This document shows, in pieces, positions 54,028 to 64,000 of a stretch of 64,000 bases of DNA. The translations under genes and the position numbers were made by a program. Under the pieces are notes generated by a model. That model had not been told where the DNA came from, did no database searches, and saw nothing but the letters and a program-made list of their open reading frames with translations. This stretch comes from Elgaria multicarinata webbii (Eukaryota > Chordata > Lepidosauria > Squamata > Anguidae). The stretch covers positions 34,577,501 through 34,641,500 of the forward strand of contig NC_086183.1 of assembly GCF_023053635.1 (NCBI RefSeq), written 5' to 3'. Positions within the stretch are counted from its first letter, which is position 1, and each line of letters begins with the position of its first letter.

Positions 54028-57000
54028 GCCTCTTTTCTAGCAACGGGGAGACCTGGAGGCAGCTCCGTCGCTTCGCCCTCACCACTCTACGGAACTTCGG
54101 GATGGGGAAGCGGTCCATCGAGGAGCGGGTCCAGGAGGAGATCCAGTTCCTGATGGAGGAATGCAGGAATACTCAAGGTTCAGATCTTTGTTGCCCGATA
54201 CCTAAAATGGCCCTACTTCTGCTGTGTTCAGCTGGACGGCACATCATCCTTTAAGGGTTTTGGAACGTTAAACAGTCCCTAAATCCAAACGCACGGCTGC
54301 TGGAGATGCTTGGGAGGTGCCACGCGTCTTGTGGTTCTCATGATGATTTCTTCCCCCTTACAGGGTCACCCTTTGATCCAACCTTTGTCCTACGCCGCTC
54401 TGTCTCCAATGTCATTTGTTCTGTGGTCTTTGGGGAGCGCTTTCGGTATGACGATAAGGATTTTCAGACCCTTCTGGATCTCATCCAAGAGAACTTCCGG
54501 CGGGTGGATACTGTTTGGGTACAGGTGGGTGCAGAGTGAGAAGGACTGGGAATGGGTGGGGAAGACCCACCCAAGCATTGCACAGCAATTGGGTGGCAGG
54601 ATTTGGCCCTGGAAGAGAAAATATATTTGGACTCTTTGCAAGGTGGCTTTTGCTTCCCTTGTTGCAACAACCGGTTACCTCCCAATGATTCAGGGCTTAA
54701 AGGTCTGAGTCCCCCAAACCAGCTGGACAGGGAGTGAGGGGGTTGCTACCATGGAGGTGCCATCTTCTGCCCTGGCACCCTGTCTGTGGAACACCCTGCC
54801 TGGGCAGGCCAACCCAACAGAGCACCTTCCTTACATTTTAGGCCCCAGGCCGTTGGTCCTGTTCCTCTAGGATTTTGTTGTTTAATTACACATTCACAAC
54901 GGAGTTTTATTTGGGTCCTTTTCTTCAATTTGTGGAGCTGCCTTGCTGGTGACTACATAGCTAAATTCTTGAGTTATTTAAATGCTAGTCCTTGTGTCCT
55001 TTTATATTTCATAAGGATTTTTGATTTTTATTTGTTTTTTTAAAATATATTATTTATATTGTTTGTTATGCTTTTTTTGGTATAGTATTTTATTCTTTTA
55101 GCTTTATTTAATCCTGCCATAGAACTTTTGTCAATGGCAGGTTTAAAAATTTTTTAAAAATAGGTCCTACTAGAACACCTACAAAAAAAGGCCTTTGAAA
55201 TCTTGCATCTAACTTTAACCTGGTGCCTCACGATGAAACCGAGGGACATTATGAAGTCTAAGGTCAAAGGTATAAACTTCACAGGGCCAAGAAAGTGCTC
55301 TCATTGCTGTGCCTCCTAACCAGGCCTCTATTCAGCAATGGACCCTCACCTCCAGTGGGCATCCGAGACACCCCTCCTTCAGCTTAGTAATGGCTTTCTA
55401 TCGCAGGCACCCTTTGCCCACAGATGGGAGGGGCGGTTTTCATCCCCCTCCCAATCTCTGTTCCAATTCACAGTTCTATGGCCTCTTCCCTCAAATCTTG
55501 AAGCACCTTCCTGGTCCACACAACAGGCTCTTTGAGAACTACGCGGAACAAAAACGTTTCGCAGCCAGGATGGTCCAGAAACACGAGGACACTTTGGACC
55601 CAGACTCTCCTGGGGATTACATCGACACCTTCCTCATCCGGATGCGGCAGGTACATCGGTTCCCACAGCAACCCCTTCTTGCAGCAGATTAGGAGGGAAG
55701 GAACATTCTCCCAGGCTTCACCAATCCTTTGCCCACTTCTCATTAATTTTAAAATGGGTCTTCGCTGTGTAGGATTTGCGTGAGTGTGTGAACATTATAG
55801 AACAGCCTTCCCCAAGCTGAGGCCCTCCAGAAGTTTTGGATTTCAACAGAGGGCTGTCTATACACTTTGGAAGCCCCACAGTGGGTATATGAAACAGCCA
55901 CCCTGGGGCTTTCCCTCAAAGCTGCACATTTAAGAAGTTGGGGACTTATCCTGACTTTTTACGCTGAAACAAGGTCCCCACAGCTCTTCCTCTGTCTGAC
56001 TTCACTCTGGCATTGAGCCAGGGGTGTTCCCAGGTGGAAGGCAACCTCTGATTGGTTGCTGGAAGCCAGGAAGAGGGCAGGAGGAGGCAGACCCAGAGAG
56101 CCGAATGGCTGCCGAAAAGCCCGCGTTGCCTCCTGCCATGGGGATTACAGTGCAGGGAAAGCATGGGGTTTTCCCCAAAGTGTCGGCAACGCAGTGCCAT
56201 GAAGACAGCCGGCTGACCAATGGTCAGGAGTGCTGGGAACCATGGTCTAAAACATCTGCAGGGCACCAGCTTGCAGAAGTCTGTTCTTGAAGAACCTTTG
56301 GTCACGGCTGGAGAAAAGAGCCACATGTGGGGCGCTGTGCAGAGCCTCCACCCCAATTCCACTCCCAGACCATCTTTTGCTTGTGCTTCCTGTCCCCATT
56401 GCCTGCAGGACAGTGGGAATCCCAGCAGCGAATTCCACAAAGAAAACCTCATTACCTCTGCACTGGACTTGTTCTTTGCGGGGACTGAAACCATCAGCAG
56501 CACCCTGAGATACGGCTTCCTGATTCTCTTGAAGTACCCCCAAATCACTGGTCAGTTGAGCTGGAAAAGGAACCATATAGAAAAGAGCAAGTGTCTTTTT
56601 GGGAAATGCAGCTTACTGGGTGGCTGCTGAAAAGGATATTAAAACTAAGCCTTTCTTGTGAATTCTTCCTCCTGTGCTGCTCCATCACAGAGAGAATCCA
56701 AGAGGAGATAGACCAAATAGTTGGGCAGAACCGGGCCCCGTCAATGGAAGACAGGGTGATGATGCCGTATACAGATGCTGTGATTCACGAGATCCAGAGA
56801 TTCATTGACATTAATCCACTTGGCATACCCCATTCTGTCACACGTGACACAGAGTTTGCAGGATACACAATTCCTAAGGTATGTGGACACTCGATTTATG
56901 ACCAACCAACCCACCCCCCATCCTATCCAACTGGATAAGGGCAAAATAGGTCCATCTCGCCCACCATTTCTTAAAAGTCTTTCCCCTTAGATTCCATGCC

Positions 57001-59234
57001 TTGTTGGAACGAGGTATAGTCTACACTGAAGGGCTTTCGTTCCCAAGGCACCACTGTGCCAAAAATTGTCTTCATGTGCAGATGATGCTCAGTGGGCACA
57101 TGGCACACTATATATGCCTTCCTTAGAATTCAATGAAGTGCCACATACCAAAAAAAAAATGCAAACTATTGCAATTGTGGGAGAAGAAGGCAGAGTCTGA
57201 AAGGTCATATGTACTTTATACCCGATATATATAATTTAACATAGTGCTGCATCAATGCTTCTATTATGGGATAAGGGAGAGAGCATGTTCTTAAAAAATA
57301 GATGATGAAAGGCATGCATAACTGCATCTGAGATCAAGAAATGTGTGAGTGTGTATGATGGTCATTTTAATACAGAGTATAATATAGAATACTTGAAAGG
57401 TGGTCACACAGAGGAGGGCCAGGATCTCTTCTCAATCCTCCCAGAGTGCAGGACACGGATTAATGGGCTCAAGTTAAAGGAAGCCAGATTCCAGTTGGAC
57501 ATCAGGAAAAACTTCCTGACTGTTAGAGCAGTACCACAATGGAACCAGTGACCTAGGGAGGTGGTGGGCTCTCCCACCCTAGAGGCATTCAAGAGGCAGC
57601 TGGACAACCATCTGTCAGGGATGCTTGAAGGTGGATGCACATGCATACTGACCCCAAAGATGACCAAGCACCACAGGCTGAACCCCCTCCATCCTCATCA
57701 CTTCTAATACTGCTCAGATAGTCCACGGCAAGCACCGAATTCTGGAAGTAGTGGAAGGTGTATGCAAAGGTCATGCCTGTACTTTCTAATGCGGTTTATC
57801 CTGCTTTTTGTTTTGGGCTAAGAGAGAAGCTCTATACAGGATTTCAGGTTTAAAAATAAAATGAAATGGTTTATTCACAGCTGCACGTGTGAATGCAAAT
57901 ATAGCCTACAGCAACAATTTCTAACCTCTAATCCTTGTCGACAAAGGATAGGAAATAGAGGACAACCAGAAATTCCCCACCTGTAGGTCGCCTCCCCCAC
58001 CCCATCACCATGTGGGGTTGAAGGTGAATGTTCACCTCCACCCCCAAAATACCTGGTGGTCGGTCCTCACTTCAATCAAGCGCACAAAAGTTAGGGGGGA
58101 GGCTGCCAAACCAGTCGGACACGTAAAAGCTACACCCACCAGGAGATATCGCTGTCCAAGTTCTGCAAATAGCAGTAATGAGTCCACACACACACCCCTT
58201 AGTCAAGTTCTGCTGTGGGAAAAATTGGGCAGGATCCCCACAACTCCATGGTCTGCAGTGGAAGCAGTGAAGGGTCCACAAGTTGTACACTGCTGGCCAG
58301 GCTAAAAAAACCAATGAATGCATCCATTTAGGATCCTCAACTCTGTGCCCGCACCCAGCCCTTTTGGCGACAAGCCAGGACTAGAGATTAGCGTTGCATT
58401 GATTTCACCTCCAGCTGGGCCAATCCTTTTCCTCATTCCCCAGGGTACATTTGTGTTTCCATTGCTAAACTCCGTGTTGCACGACCCCATCCAGTTCGAA
58501 GCCCCAGAGACCTTTGACCCAGGGCACTTCCTAGATGAGAAGGGCAAGTTTAAGAAATCTGCTGCTTTCATGCCATTTTCTGCAGGTGAGTCTGGCACAT
58601 ACAAGCTCCCCCCCCCCCACAAAATATCTCCATGTACAGAGCCCACAGCCTCCTTTCACATGGAGCAACTCCCATGATATCCCTAACCTTTAAAATGAGA
58701 AACCTACTAACCTACTTCAAATGTAGAGATGCTAAAAATGCCACCATCTTGTTCTTGGAAATGACAAACTGTCAGGGATGCTTTAGGGTGGATTCCTGCA
58801 CTGAGCAGGTGGTTGGACTCGATGGTCTTGTAGGCCCCTTCCAACTCTGCTATTCTATGATTCTATGATTCTAATGCTGCGATCCTCTATACACTTCCCT
58901 GAGAGTAGGCCCCATTGAACTCACCAGGGCTTCCACCTGGGTTAACATGCACAGGATCGCACGACCCATTTGTACTGTTTTTCACGCTCCTCCCCTGAAC
59001 AATTTAGCCACTCCCGCTACCTCTTTGACTGTCTTCCCCTGTCACCATGCAGGGAAACGCTCCTGCCCCGGAGAAGGCCTGGCTCGGATGGAGCTCTTCC
59101 TCTACCTCAGCACTGTACTGCAGAACTTTGCCCTGGCCTCCCCCGCGGGCTGTGAGGAGATCGACATCACCCCAGAGTACAGCGGCTTTGGGAAAGCCTC
59201 GCGCCAGTACCAGCTGTGCCTCCTTCCTCGCTGA
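54028..59234 (+). CDS. Cytochrome P450 family 2 gene 3, exons 3-9, no exons 1-2
   Basis: Exons: 54028-54177, 54364-54524, 55474-55650, 56409-56550, 56691-56878, 58444-58585, 59053-59234. Lengths 150, 161, 177, 142, 188, 142 and 182 nt are canonical CYP2 exons 3-9, all with GT-AG sites and no stop. Motifs: WRQLRR (C helix), [15 protein letters not shown] (I helix), HEIQR (K helix), a typical [12 protein letters not shown] loop and [19 protein letters not shown] with the haem Cys. It is clearly a different CYP2 from genes 1 and 2. No anchor or exon 2 lies between 53881 and 54028; the sequence before that is L2 and CR1. Exon 3 starts in phase 1, so it can accept exon 2 or exon 8 of gene 2. Otherwise it is a 5'-deleted gene that has not yet decayed. 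Confidence 0.87.
55870..56215 (+). repeat. Unclassified repeat in intron 5 of CYP2 gene 3
   Basis: Diverged copy of the element at 36850-37170 (GGTGGAAGGCAACCTCTGAT, GGGGATTACAGTG, GGGGTTTTCCCCA). Confidence 0.5.
57380..57633 (+). mobile_element. CR1 LINE 3' fragment in intron 7 of CYP2 gene 3
   Basis: ACTTGAAAGGTGGTCACACA to CATCTGTCAGGGATGCTTGA. Lacks the terminal octamers. Confidence 0.85.
58767..58875 (+). mobile_element. CR1 LINE 3' end in intron 8 of CYP2 gene 3
   Basis: CTGTCAGGGATGCTTTAGGG to CTATTCTATGATTCTATGAT, with the CR1 octamer tail. Could be the displaced end of the fragment at 57380-57633. Confidence 0.85.
58876..58962. mobile_element. Short palindromic MITE
   Basis: The ends TGCGATCCTCTATACAC and TGCGATCCTGTGCATG (reverse complement of the right end) flank TAGGCCCCATTGAACTCACC. 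It resembles an abundant lizard repeat with GCAATCCTATGCA ends. Confidence 0.5.
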
Positions 59235-59520
59235 TACCTCAGGCCCACTGGCGTAAGAGCTGCCCTGTGACCGTGGGGAAGGCAGGGGAGTGTCTACCTT
59301 GACCCAGCCCCCCATTTCACCTCGGAGGACTGCTCTCAAAGAGCCAAACAGAAAAGAGAAAATGGCCTTTGCGACGGCAGTGGAGTTTGTCAGAGGGTTT
59401 TGTTTTTCTTTTCTTTTACGAGTACTTTTGAGCTCATTTACAGGTTAAGCTGGTGAACAAAAGAGGTGGCAGGTTCCTTGTGCCAAAGCAGAAAAGGGGC
59501 TGCTAGGTATGGAGTCGGTA

Positions 59521-59526
59521 AATAAA
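59521..59526 (+). terminator. Poly(A) signal of CYP2 gene 3
   Basis: AATAAA 287 bases after the stop. The intervening 3' UTR is repeat-free. Confidence 0.6.
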
Positions 59527-59549
59527 GATGTTGAAGCAAAATGAATGTG

Positions 59550-60440
59550 CAGAAAGAGAGAATGGTAAAGAAAAAAGACACAAAGGAGAGAGAGCTATGG
59601 ATCGAGGGGACGTTGAGCCCTGGGGACGAGGCTGCAGGGGTGTGAGAGAGAGAGATACACACTGTATTTCCCACCTCCCAACGGTGTAAGACTGTCAAAA
59701 CATACAAAGGAGTGGCCAAGGGAAGCCCTGTATTTTGGGATACCCACAGCTGGGCACTTCTGCAACTGCAAATAACTCCCCACCCCAAAAGAAACATAAA
59801 TAAAGGGCAGGGGAGGTTGGAGTGTGGTTGTGAATCCATTCTGAGTGTCCTCCAGATACAGCAAGAACTCTGAAGAAGGCATCCAAGGTGCTGAACCTCT
59901 TTGGTGGATGGGGTTCAGCACCACGGACAGTTCTGACAGAGAGCCAGAAGGGATTCACAGCTCTGCCAAAACGGAGCTGCTGGCCTCCCCCAATGAAGGC
60001 GCCATTTGTGCATCTAAAACGGGGTTGGGGAAAACATGCAAAACTTTCCCCAGTGCTGTTTCTGCACAAGAAAAGAAAAATCATTTAAAACCAGGGGTCT
60101 CCAACTGCGACGGAGATCACAGCCAGCACAGAGATGGGTCTGGGGTGGTGGCTCCCACTTCGTACAGCAGATGACATATCTATTTTCTCATTTCCTTTTT
60201 CCATTTTAATTCCATTGCAAGCAAATGGCAGGAAATCAAAGTTCCAGCAGTGCTTAAGAGACTCAGTGTGGAAACCAACTGAGCCTCCGACAGACTAACA
60301 CACCAATTTGGCTGAGGATGGATTCATGCAGAGGTGGCGCTTAGAGCAATAGAGGTTGCACACCCTACAGCTCTTTTTCCACCAAAACTAAGAATGGAAG
60401 GAACCCAACAAAACCATGTTAATATGAACACTCCTTTTAG
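59550..60440. other. Intergenic, nothing recognised
   Basis: Between the convergent ends of gene 3 and the minus-strand pseudogene. No repeat family, exon or RNA gene recognised. Confidence 0.5.
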
Positions 60441-60463
60441 ATCTGGATTGACAGGAAAGAACC

Positions 60464-60469
60464 TTTATT
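60464..60469 (-). terminator. Poly(A) signal of the CYP2 pseudogene
   Basis: AATAAA on the minus strand. The 3' flank from exon 9 to here resembles the gene 1 3' UTR, including a GCTATGCAAGATTTGCTC-type block. Confidence 0.5.
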
Positions 60470-60632
60470 AACAGCAAACCTCTGAGAAATTATTCCCAGA
60501 GGTGCATTATTTGGAGCAAATCTTGCATAGCCCAGCTCACTCAGCAGGCTTTGTGGAGTTCAAATTTGTGACGTTCTCTCCCAATGAAGGGGAGTAAGCA
60601 GTTCAGACTACACAGAAACACACCACTTCCAC

Positions 60633-61196
60633 TCAGAGCCCATTTACCGGGGTGCCATGCAAAGCCGATAGGGCCGTGGGATGTTCTGCGCTACCCTGCA
60701 CTATCGGCGAAATGTCTGTTTCCTCCCGGTCTTGCAGCGCTTTCAAATTCAGGTTTTGCAACACAGGCATGAAACATAAAAAGAGCTCCATGCGGGCCAA
60801 ACCTTCACCCAGGCAAATCCTTTTCCCTGGAGGGACAAGAAATGGCATTTCTTTATAGCGTGTTTCCATATCACAGGAAAGCTGCTTGAAAAACTTCACA
60901 TGGGTCCTTCCAACCCAATGCTCAACCCAGCAGTTACAGCTTTCCGTTAATCCAACTCAACTCTTCCCCACCGCCAAATCCTTACACCCCCACCGCTATG
61001 TCTAGCCCAGCAGGCAACTTCCTGCCTCCCCCAATTTTGGAAGAGGAACATCCTGCTGAGAACGGCAGGAAAGCCTCTCGCTCTTCTTAAAAGCCCCATT
61101 TTCATCCAGGAAGTGGCCAGGATTGAACTTCTCTGGCATCTGACAGTGCTGGGAGTCGTGCAGGACAGATGACAGGAACGGCACAATGGTGTTCCC
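60633..61196 (-). pseudogene. Cytochrome P450 family 2 pseudogene, exons 8 and 9 only
   Basis: Exon 8 remnant 61053-61196 gives [20 protein letters not shown] and [16 protein letters not shown], then shifts frame (144 nt instead of 142). Its acceptor reads TG instead of AG and its donor GA instead of GT. Exon 9 (60826 down to the stop at 60633-60635) keeps [16 protein letters not shown] with the haem Cys, but its end is shifted by one base, so the usual stop is missed. The sequence is closest to gene 1 ([17 protein letters not shown] is identical). Exons 1-7 are gone. Minus-strand sequence just upstream is an L2 tail, then the right inverted arm, which corresponds to sequence upstream of gene 2. 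So this is the stump of an inverted CYP2 copy. Confidence 0.88.
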
Positions 61197-61390
61197 CAAC
61201 AGGACAAAAACACAGCCCCAAAGGCAACAGTTAGCCAGACTGGCCCAGAGCACACCTGAGCTCCTCTTCAGCCTGCATTCTGCCTTTAACTTCAGGTCTC
61301 TCTGGCTTAAATGCTGTTACTTTTCTACAATAACAACAATAACAACTAGCATTTGTATAGCCCTTCACACGTAGGTGTAAAGGGATAATT

Positions 61391-61453
61391 CCAGGTGCAC
61401 CATGTACATTGATGGTGCTATATAAATAGATAATAATAATAATAATAATAATA
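61391..61453 (+). repeat. L2-like LINE 3' tail
   Basis: CACCATGTACATTGATGGTG, CTATATAAATAGATAATAAT, the same tail as the element ending at 53773. Confidence 0.75.
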
Positions 61454-61454
61454 A

Positions 61455-61706
61455 TAAATGGGCTCAAGTTACAGGAAGCCAGAGTCCAGCTGGACATCAG
61501 GGGGGAAATCCCTGACTGTTAGACCAGTACGACAATGGAACCCACGACCTAGGGAGGTGGTGGGCTCTCCCACACTAGAGGCCTTCAAGAGGCAGCTGGA
61601 CAGCCATCTGTCAGGGATGCTTTAAGGTGGATTCCTGCTTTGAGCAGGGGGTTGGGCTCAATGGCCTTGGAGGACCCTTCCAACTCTGCTATTCTATGAT
61701 TCTATG
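61455..61706 (+). mobile_element. CR1 LINE 3' end
   Basis: AAATGGGCTCAAGTTACAGG to CTATTCTATGATTCTATGAC. Its left-arm counterpart is the truncated CR1 at 37473-37585. Confidence 0.88.
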
Positions 61707-61905
61707 ACAACGGCAGAATCTGGATTTTCAGTAAGAAGTAGGTGAACAAATGCTGGCAGCAATTCCAGAAAAAAAAAGTAGGTGCAGAATCTACCCCAGG
61801 GGGCTCTCAGGGTGATGGGTGTCCGATCTCACAGTGTAGTCTTTTTCTCTATGATGTTATACACACAGTTTTGCTTGAGACCTCATCATTTGCTTCTGCA
61901 AATGA

Positions 61906-61926
61906 CCCTAACCCTAACCCTAACCC
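61906..61926. repeat. Short interstitial telomeric repeat (CCCTAA)3.5
   Basis: Three and a half perfect CCCTAA units between TGCTTCTGC and TTTAAATTAA. The left arm (about 37.27 kb, reverse complement) reads TGCTTCTGCTACCTTTAAAT at this place, without the telomeric units. Confidence 0.85.
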
Positions 61927-62492
61927 TTTAAATTAATACAAGGGGAGACCACAGCAACCTGGACCACTCTAGCTTTGCAACTCATGGTGGCGTGGATACA
62001 TTACTGTTGTTTTGAGGAGGCAGGGCAGGGCGGGGGGCCATCTTCACAGCACCATGTTGGTGCTGCTGTGGGGAAAACCCTGCGGTTTCACTGCTGCAGG
62101 GTGGCCACAGGTAATCCTGATGTCAGGAGGCAGCACAGGCTTTCCAGCGGCTCACTGGGCCCACCCCCTGCCCTCTGCCCTGCTCCTGGTGACCTATCAG
62201 ATGTTGCCTTCCACCCAGGAATGCCCGCGGATCGATGCCGCAGCAAGGTCAGATGGCGGAAAAGCTGTGGTGATCTCACACCAGCATAAAAAGTCGACAT
62301 AAGTGCCTGGGTTGTTGTTTTTACAGCACAGCTTCACAGGAAAGCCCTGCACAGGCAGCGAATTGGTGGCTGCCTCGTATAAGCGATGCCGGGCTGAAGG
62401 CCACGTTCCACTTTGCGGCTGGAACTTCTGTTGCGCAAAGGCCTCCCTGTAAACCCAAGGAGTCAGCCGTCCCTCTGTTTACGGCTTAAGTA

Positions 62493-62765
62493 TCATAGAA
62501 TCATAGAATCATAGAATAGTAGAGCTGGAAGGGGCCTATAAGGCCATCAAGTCCACCCCCCCGCTTGATGCAGGAATCCACCCTAAAGCATCCCTGACAG
62601 ATGGTTGTCCAGCTGCCTCTTGAATGTCTCTAGTGTGGGAGAGCCCACAACCTCCCTAGGTCACTGGTTCCATTGTCGTACTGCTCTAACAGTCAGGAAG
62701 TTTTTCCTGATGTCCAGCCGGAATCTGGCTTCCTGTCACTTGAGCCCGTTATTCTGTGTCCTGCA
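62493..62765 (-). mobile_element. CR1 LINE 3' end in the right inverted arm
   Basis: ATCATAGAATCATAGAATCA to TATTCTGTGTCCTGCACTTT, the inverted duplicate of 36435-36715. Confidence 0.85.
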
Positions 62766-64000
62766 CTTTCCACGAATGGACAAGCAAAAGGATCAAAAAC
62801 AGTAACAAACGAAAAGCTCCCTTTCGATACTCCTAAAGTTTCAGCCGCTTGGACCCTTTGGGCCTCCCTTCAGTTTTGCATGAGAAAGGAAGGCAGCGGG
62901 CATTTCTGACTCCCCCCACTCAAAGATAAGGCAAAGGGAACACCTTCGGTTTAAAGATTAACTCAGTTCCATGAAATGAAAGGAGGCTGATCTGAATGAA
63001 CGAACATTCTCCATCTAGGGAGAAAAGTCCACAGGGCTCCACGGCAACAGGAGCCCCTCTCCGAGGGCCATGCAGGGTCATCCCGATGGGACAGAGCGAC
63101 AGGTTGGTGAAGAAACCCCCCCTTTCCCCCCCTTTTTTGTTTGTTTGTTTACAAAACTGCACCAACCAATGACGGCAAGTAAGAAATGGAGAAAGCGCGT
63201 GAAGTTGCTGCCATGAAACCTAGGGCTTGTCTATGTGCTGTATGGACTCTGTCACTGCTGCCCTGTGCCGCTCCGATGTTTATATGTTTCAGCCGCCAAA
63301 AATCTGCAGCCACATTGTAATATTTCCTGCAAAGCTGCACATTTTTGATGTCATATTTTTACAGCTTCCCCCCCCCCCCTTTGCTCTGATGTCACCATGG
63401 TTGTTTCTGCATGGGCCAATGGTGCCTTCAGTTTGGGTTAAGAGAATGGGGGAGCGGACCTCAGAGCAGGGTAGGCATGAGAATACAGGTAGGGAGTGGA
63501 CTCCAGGTGAGTGTTGAGTAATGGTCACCATGGCGACATTAAAGTCTAATTCTGGAACGAAAGTAAGAAGCGTTATGTATAACGCATAAATTCAACGAAC
63601 TGTAGCTGTTCAGATGCAAAGCTGCAGGCTTTCAAAGCTACAACGGCGTGTGCAGAGTTAACAGTAAATAACAACAACAAATACTACTGGAGGTTTTCAG
63701 TCACTCAATTCTGCACTTTACCACCATGTGACAACATTACCACCATGTGACAACCGCACTGCGAATTTTCCCAGCTGGATAGCCTGCGATCACTCCTGCC
63801 ATGTAATTTTTGTGAACTGCCCAGAGAGCAGTTACTGGGTGGCATAAAAAATGAAATAGATAGATAAATAAATAAATAAATAAATTGGTATTGTTGCCAC
63901 TGTTATGGCACCAATTTGACAGAGGATAATATTAATTCAGTGGTAGCCTATAGTCCCGTGTCGAACACACATCCTGCTGCTTTTTTTCCCCACCATGATA

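Larger units (their letters stand above)
61593..64000 (-). repeat. Right arm of the large inverted repeat, runs off the window
   Basis: Reverse-complement match to 35190-37590, including the CR1, the unclassified repeat and the L2 tail (63.80-63.88 kb). It differs by small indels and by a telomeric repeat insertion. No functional exon seen in it. Confidence 0.85.

Overview
The window is vertebrate nuclear DNA, almost certainly from a squamate reptile. The basis is the repeat content: several copies of a tRNA-derived SINE of the Sauria type, CR1, L2-like and RTE-BovB LINEs with long open frames, and hAT-like non-autonomous DNA transposons. Genes are split by GT-AG introns. No LTR retroelement or viral fossil was recognised.

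Region 1 (1-21.3 kb) holds one plus-strand gene. A CpG island (about 3.48-4.31 kb) carries three CACGTG E-boxes and two head-to-head ZNF143-like motifs, and is the likely promoter. A long, repeat-filled first intron follows. Three coding exons (17757-17943, 18833-19014, 19361-20221) encode a 409-residue protein of the CIPC (CLOCK-interacting pacemaker) family. It is too diverged from human CIPC to be the ordinary orthologue and looks like a second CIPC gene.

Region 2 (25-61.2 kb) is a cytochrome P450 family 2 cluster. CYP2 gene 1 (25607-34920, +) is complete: nine exons with the canonical CYP2 exon lengths, 490 residues, all hallmark motifs. CYP2 gene 2 (39678-51205, +) is a very recent tandem copy with exons 1-8 intact and no exon 9, so no haem-binding cysteine. 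CYP2 gene 3 (54028-59234, +) is a different CYP2 with exons 3-9 intact and no exons 1-2. A 5'-truncated L2 and a CR1 scrap fill the space between genes 2 and 3. The two broken genes are complementary, and every splice phase needed to join them is compatible, so a chimeric P450 transcript is the most interesting hypothesis here. A CYP2 pseudogene (exons 8-9 only) lies inverted at 60633-61196.

Region 3 is the architecture around the cluster. A 2.4-kb segment downstream of gene 1 (35190-37590) recurs in inverted orientation at 61593-64000 and runs off the window end. The two arms bracket gene 2, gene 3 and the pseudogene. The right arm carries a short interstitial telomeric repeat that the left arm lacks. 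Gene 2 has four insertions absent from gene 1: a 687-bp hAT-like element 149 bp before its start codon, a 2.4-kb L2 and a 154-bp L2-tailed insert in intron 1, and an RTE-BovB in intron 5 flanked by an unusual 64-bp direct repeat.
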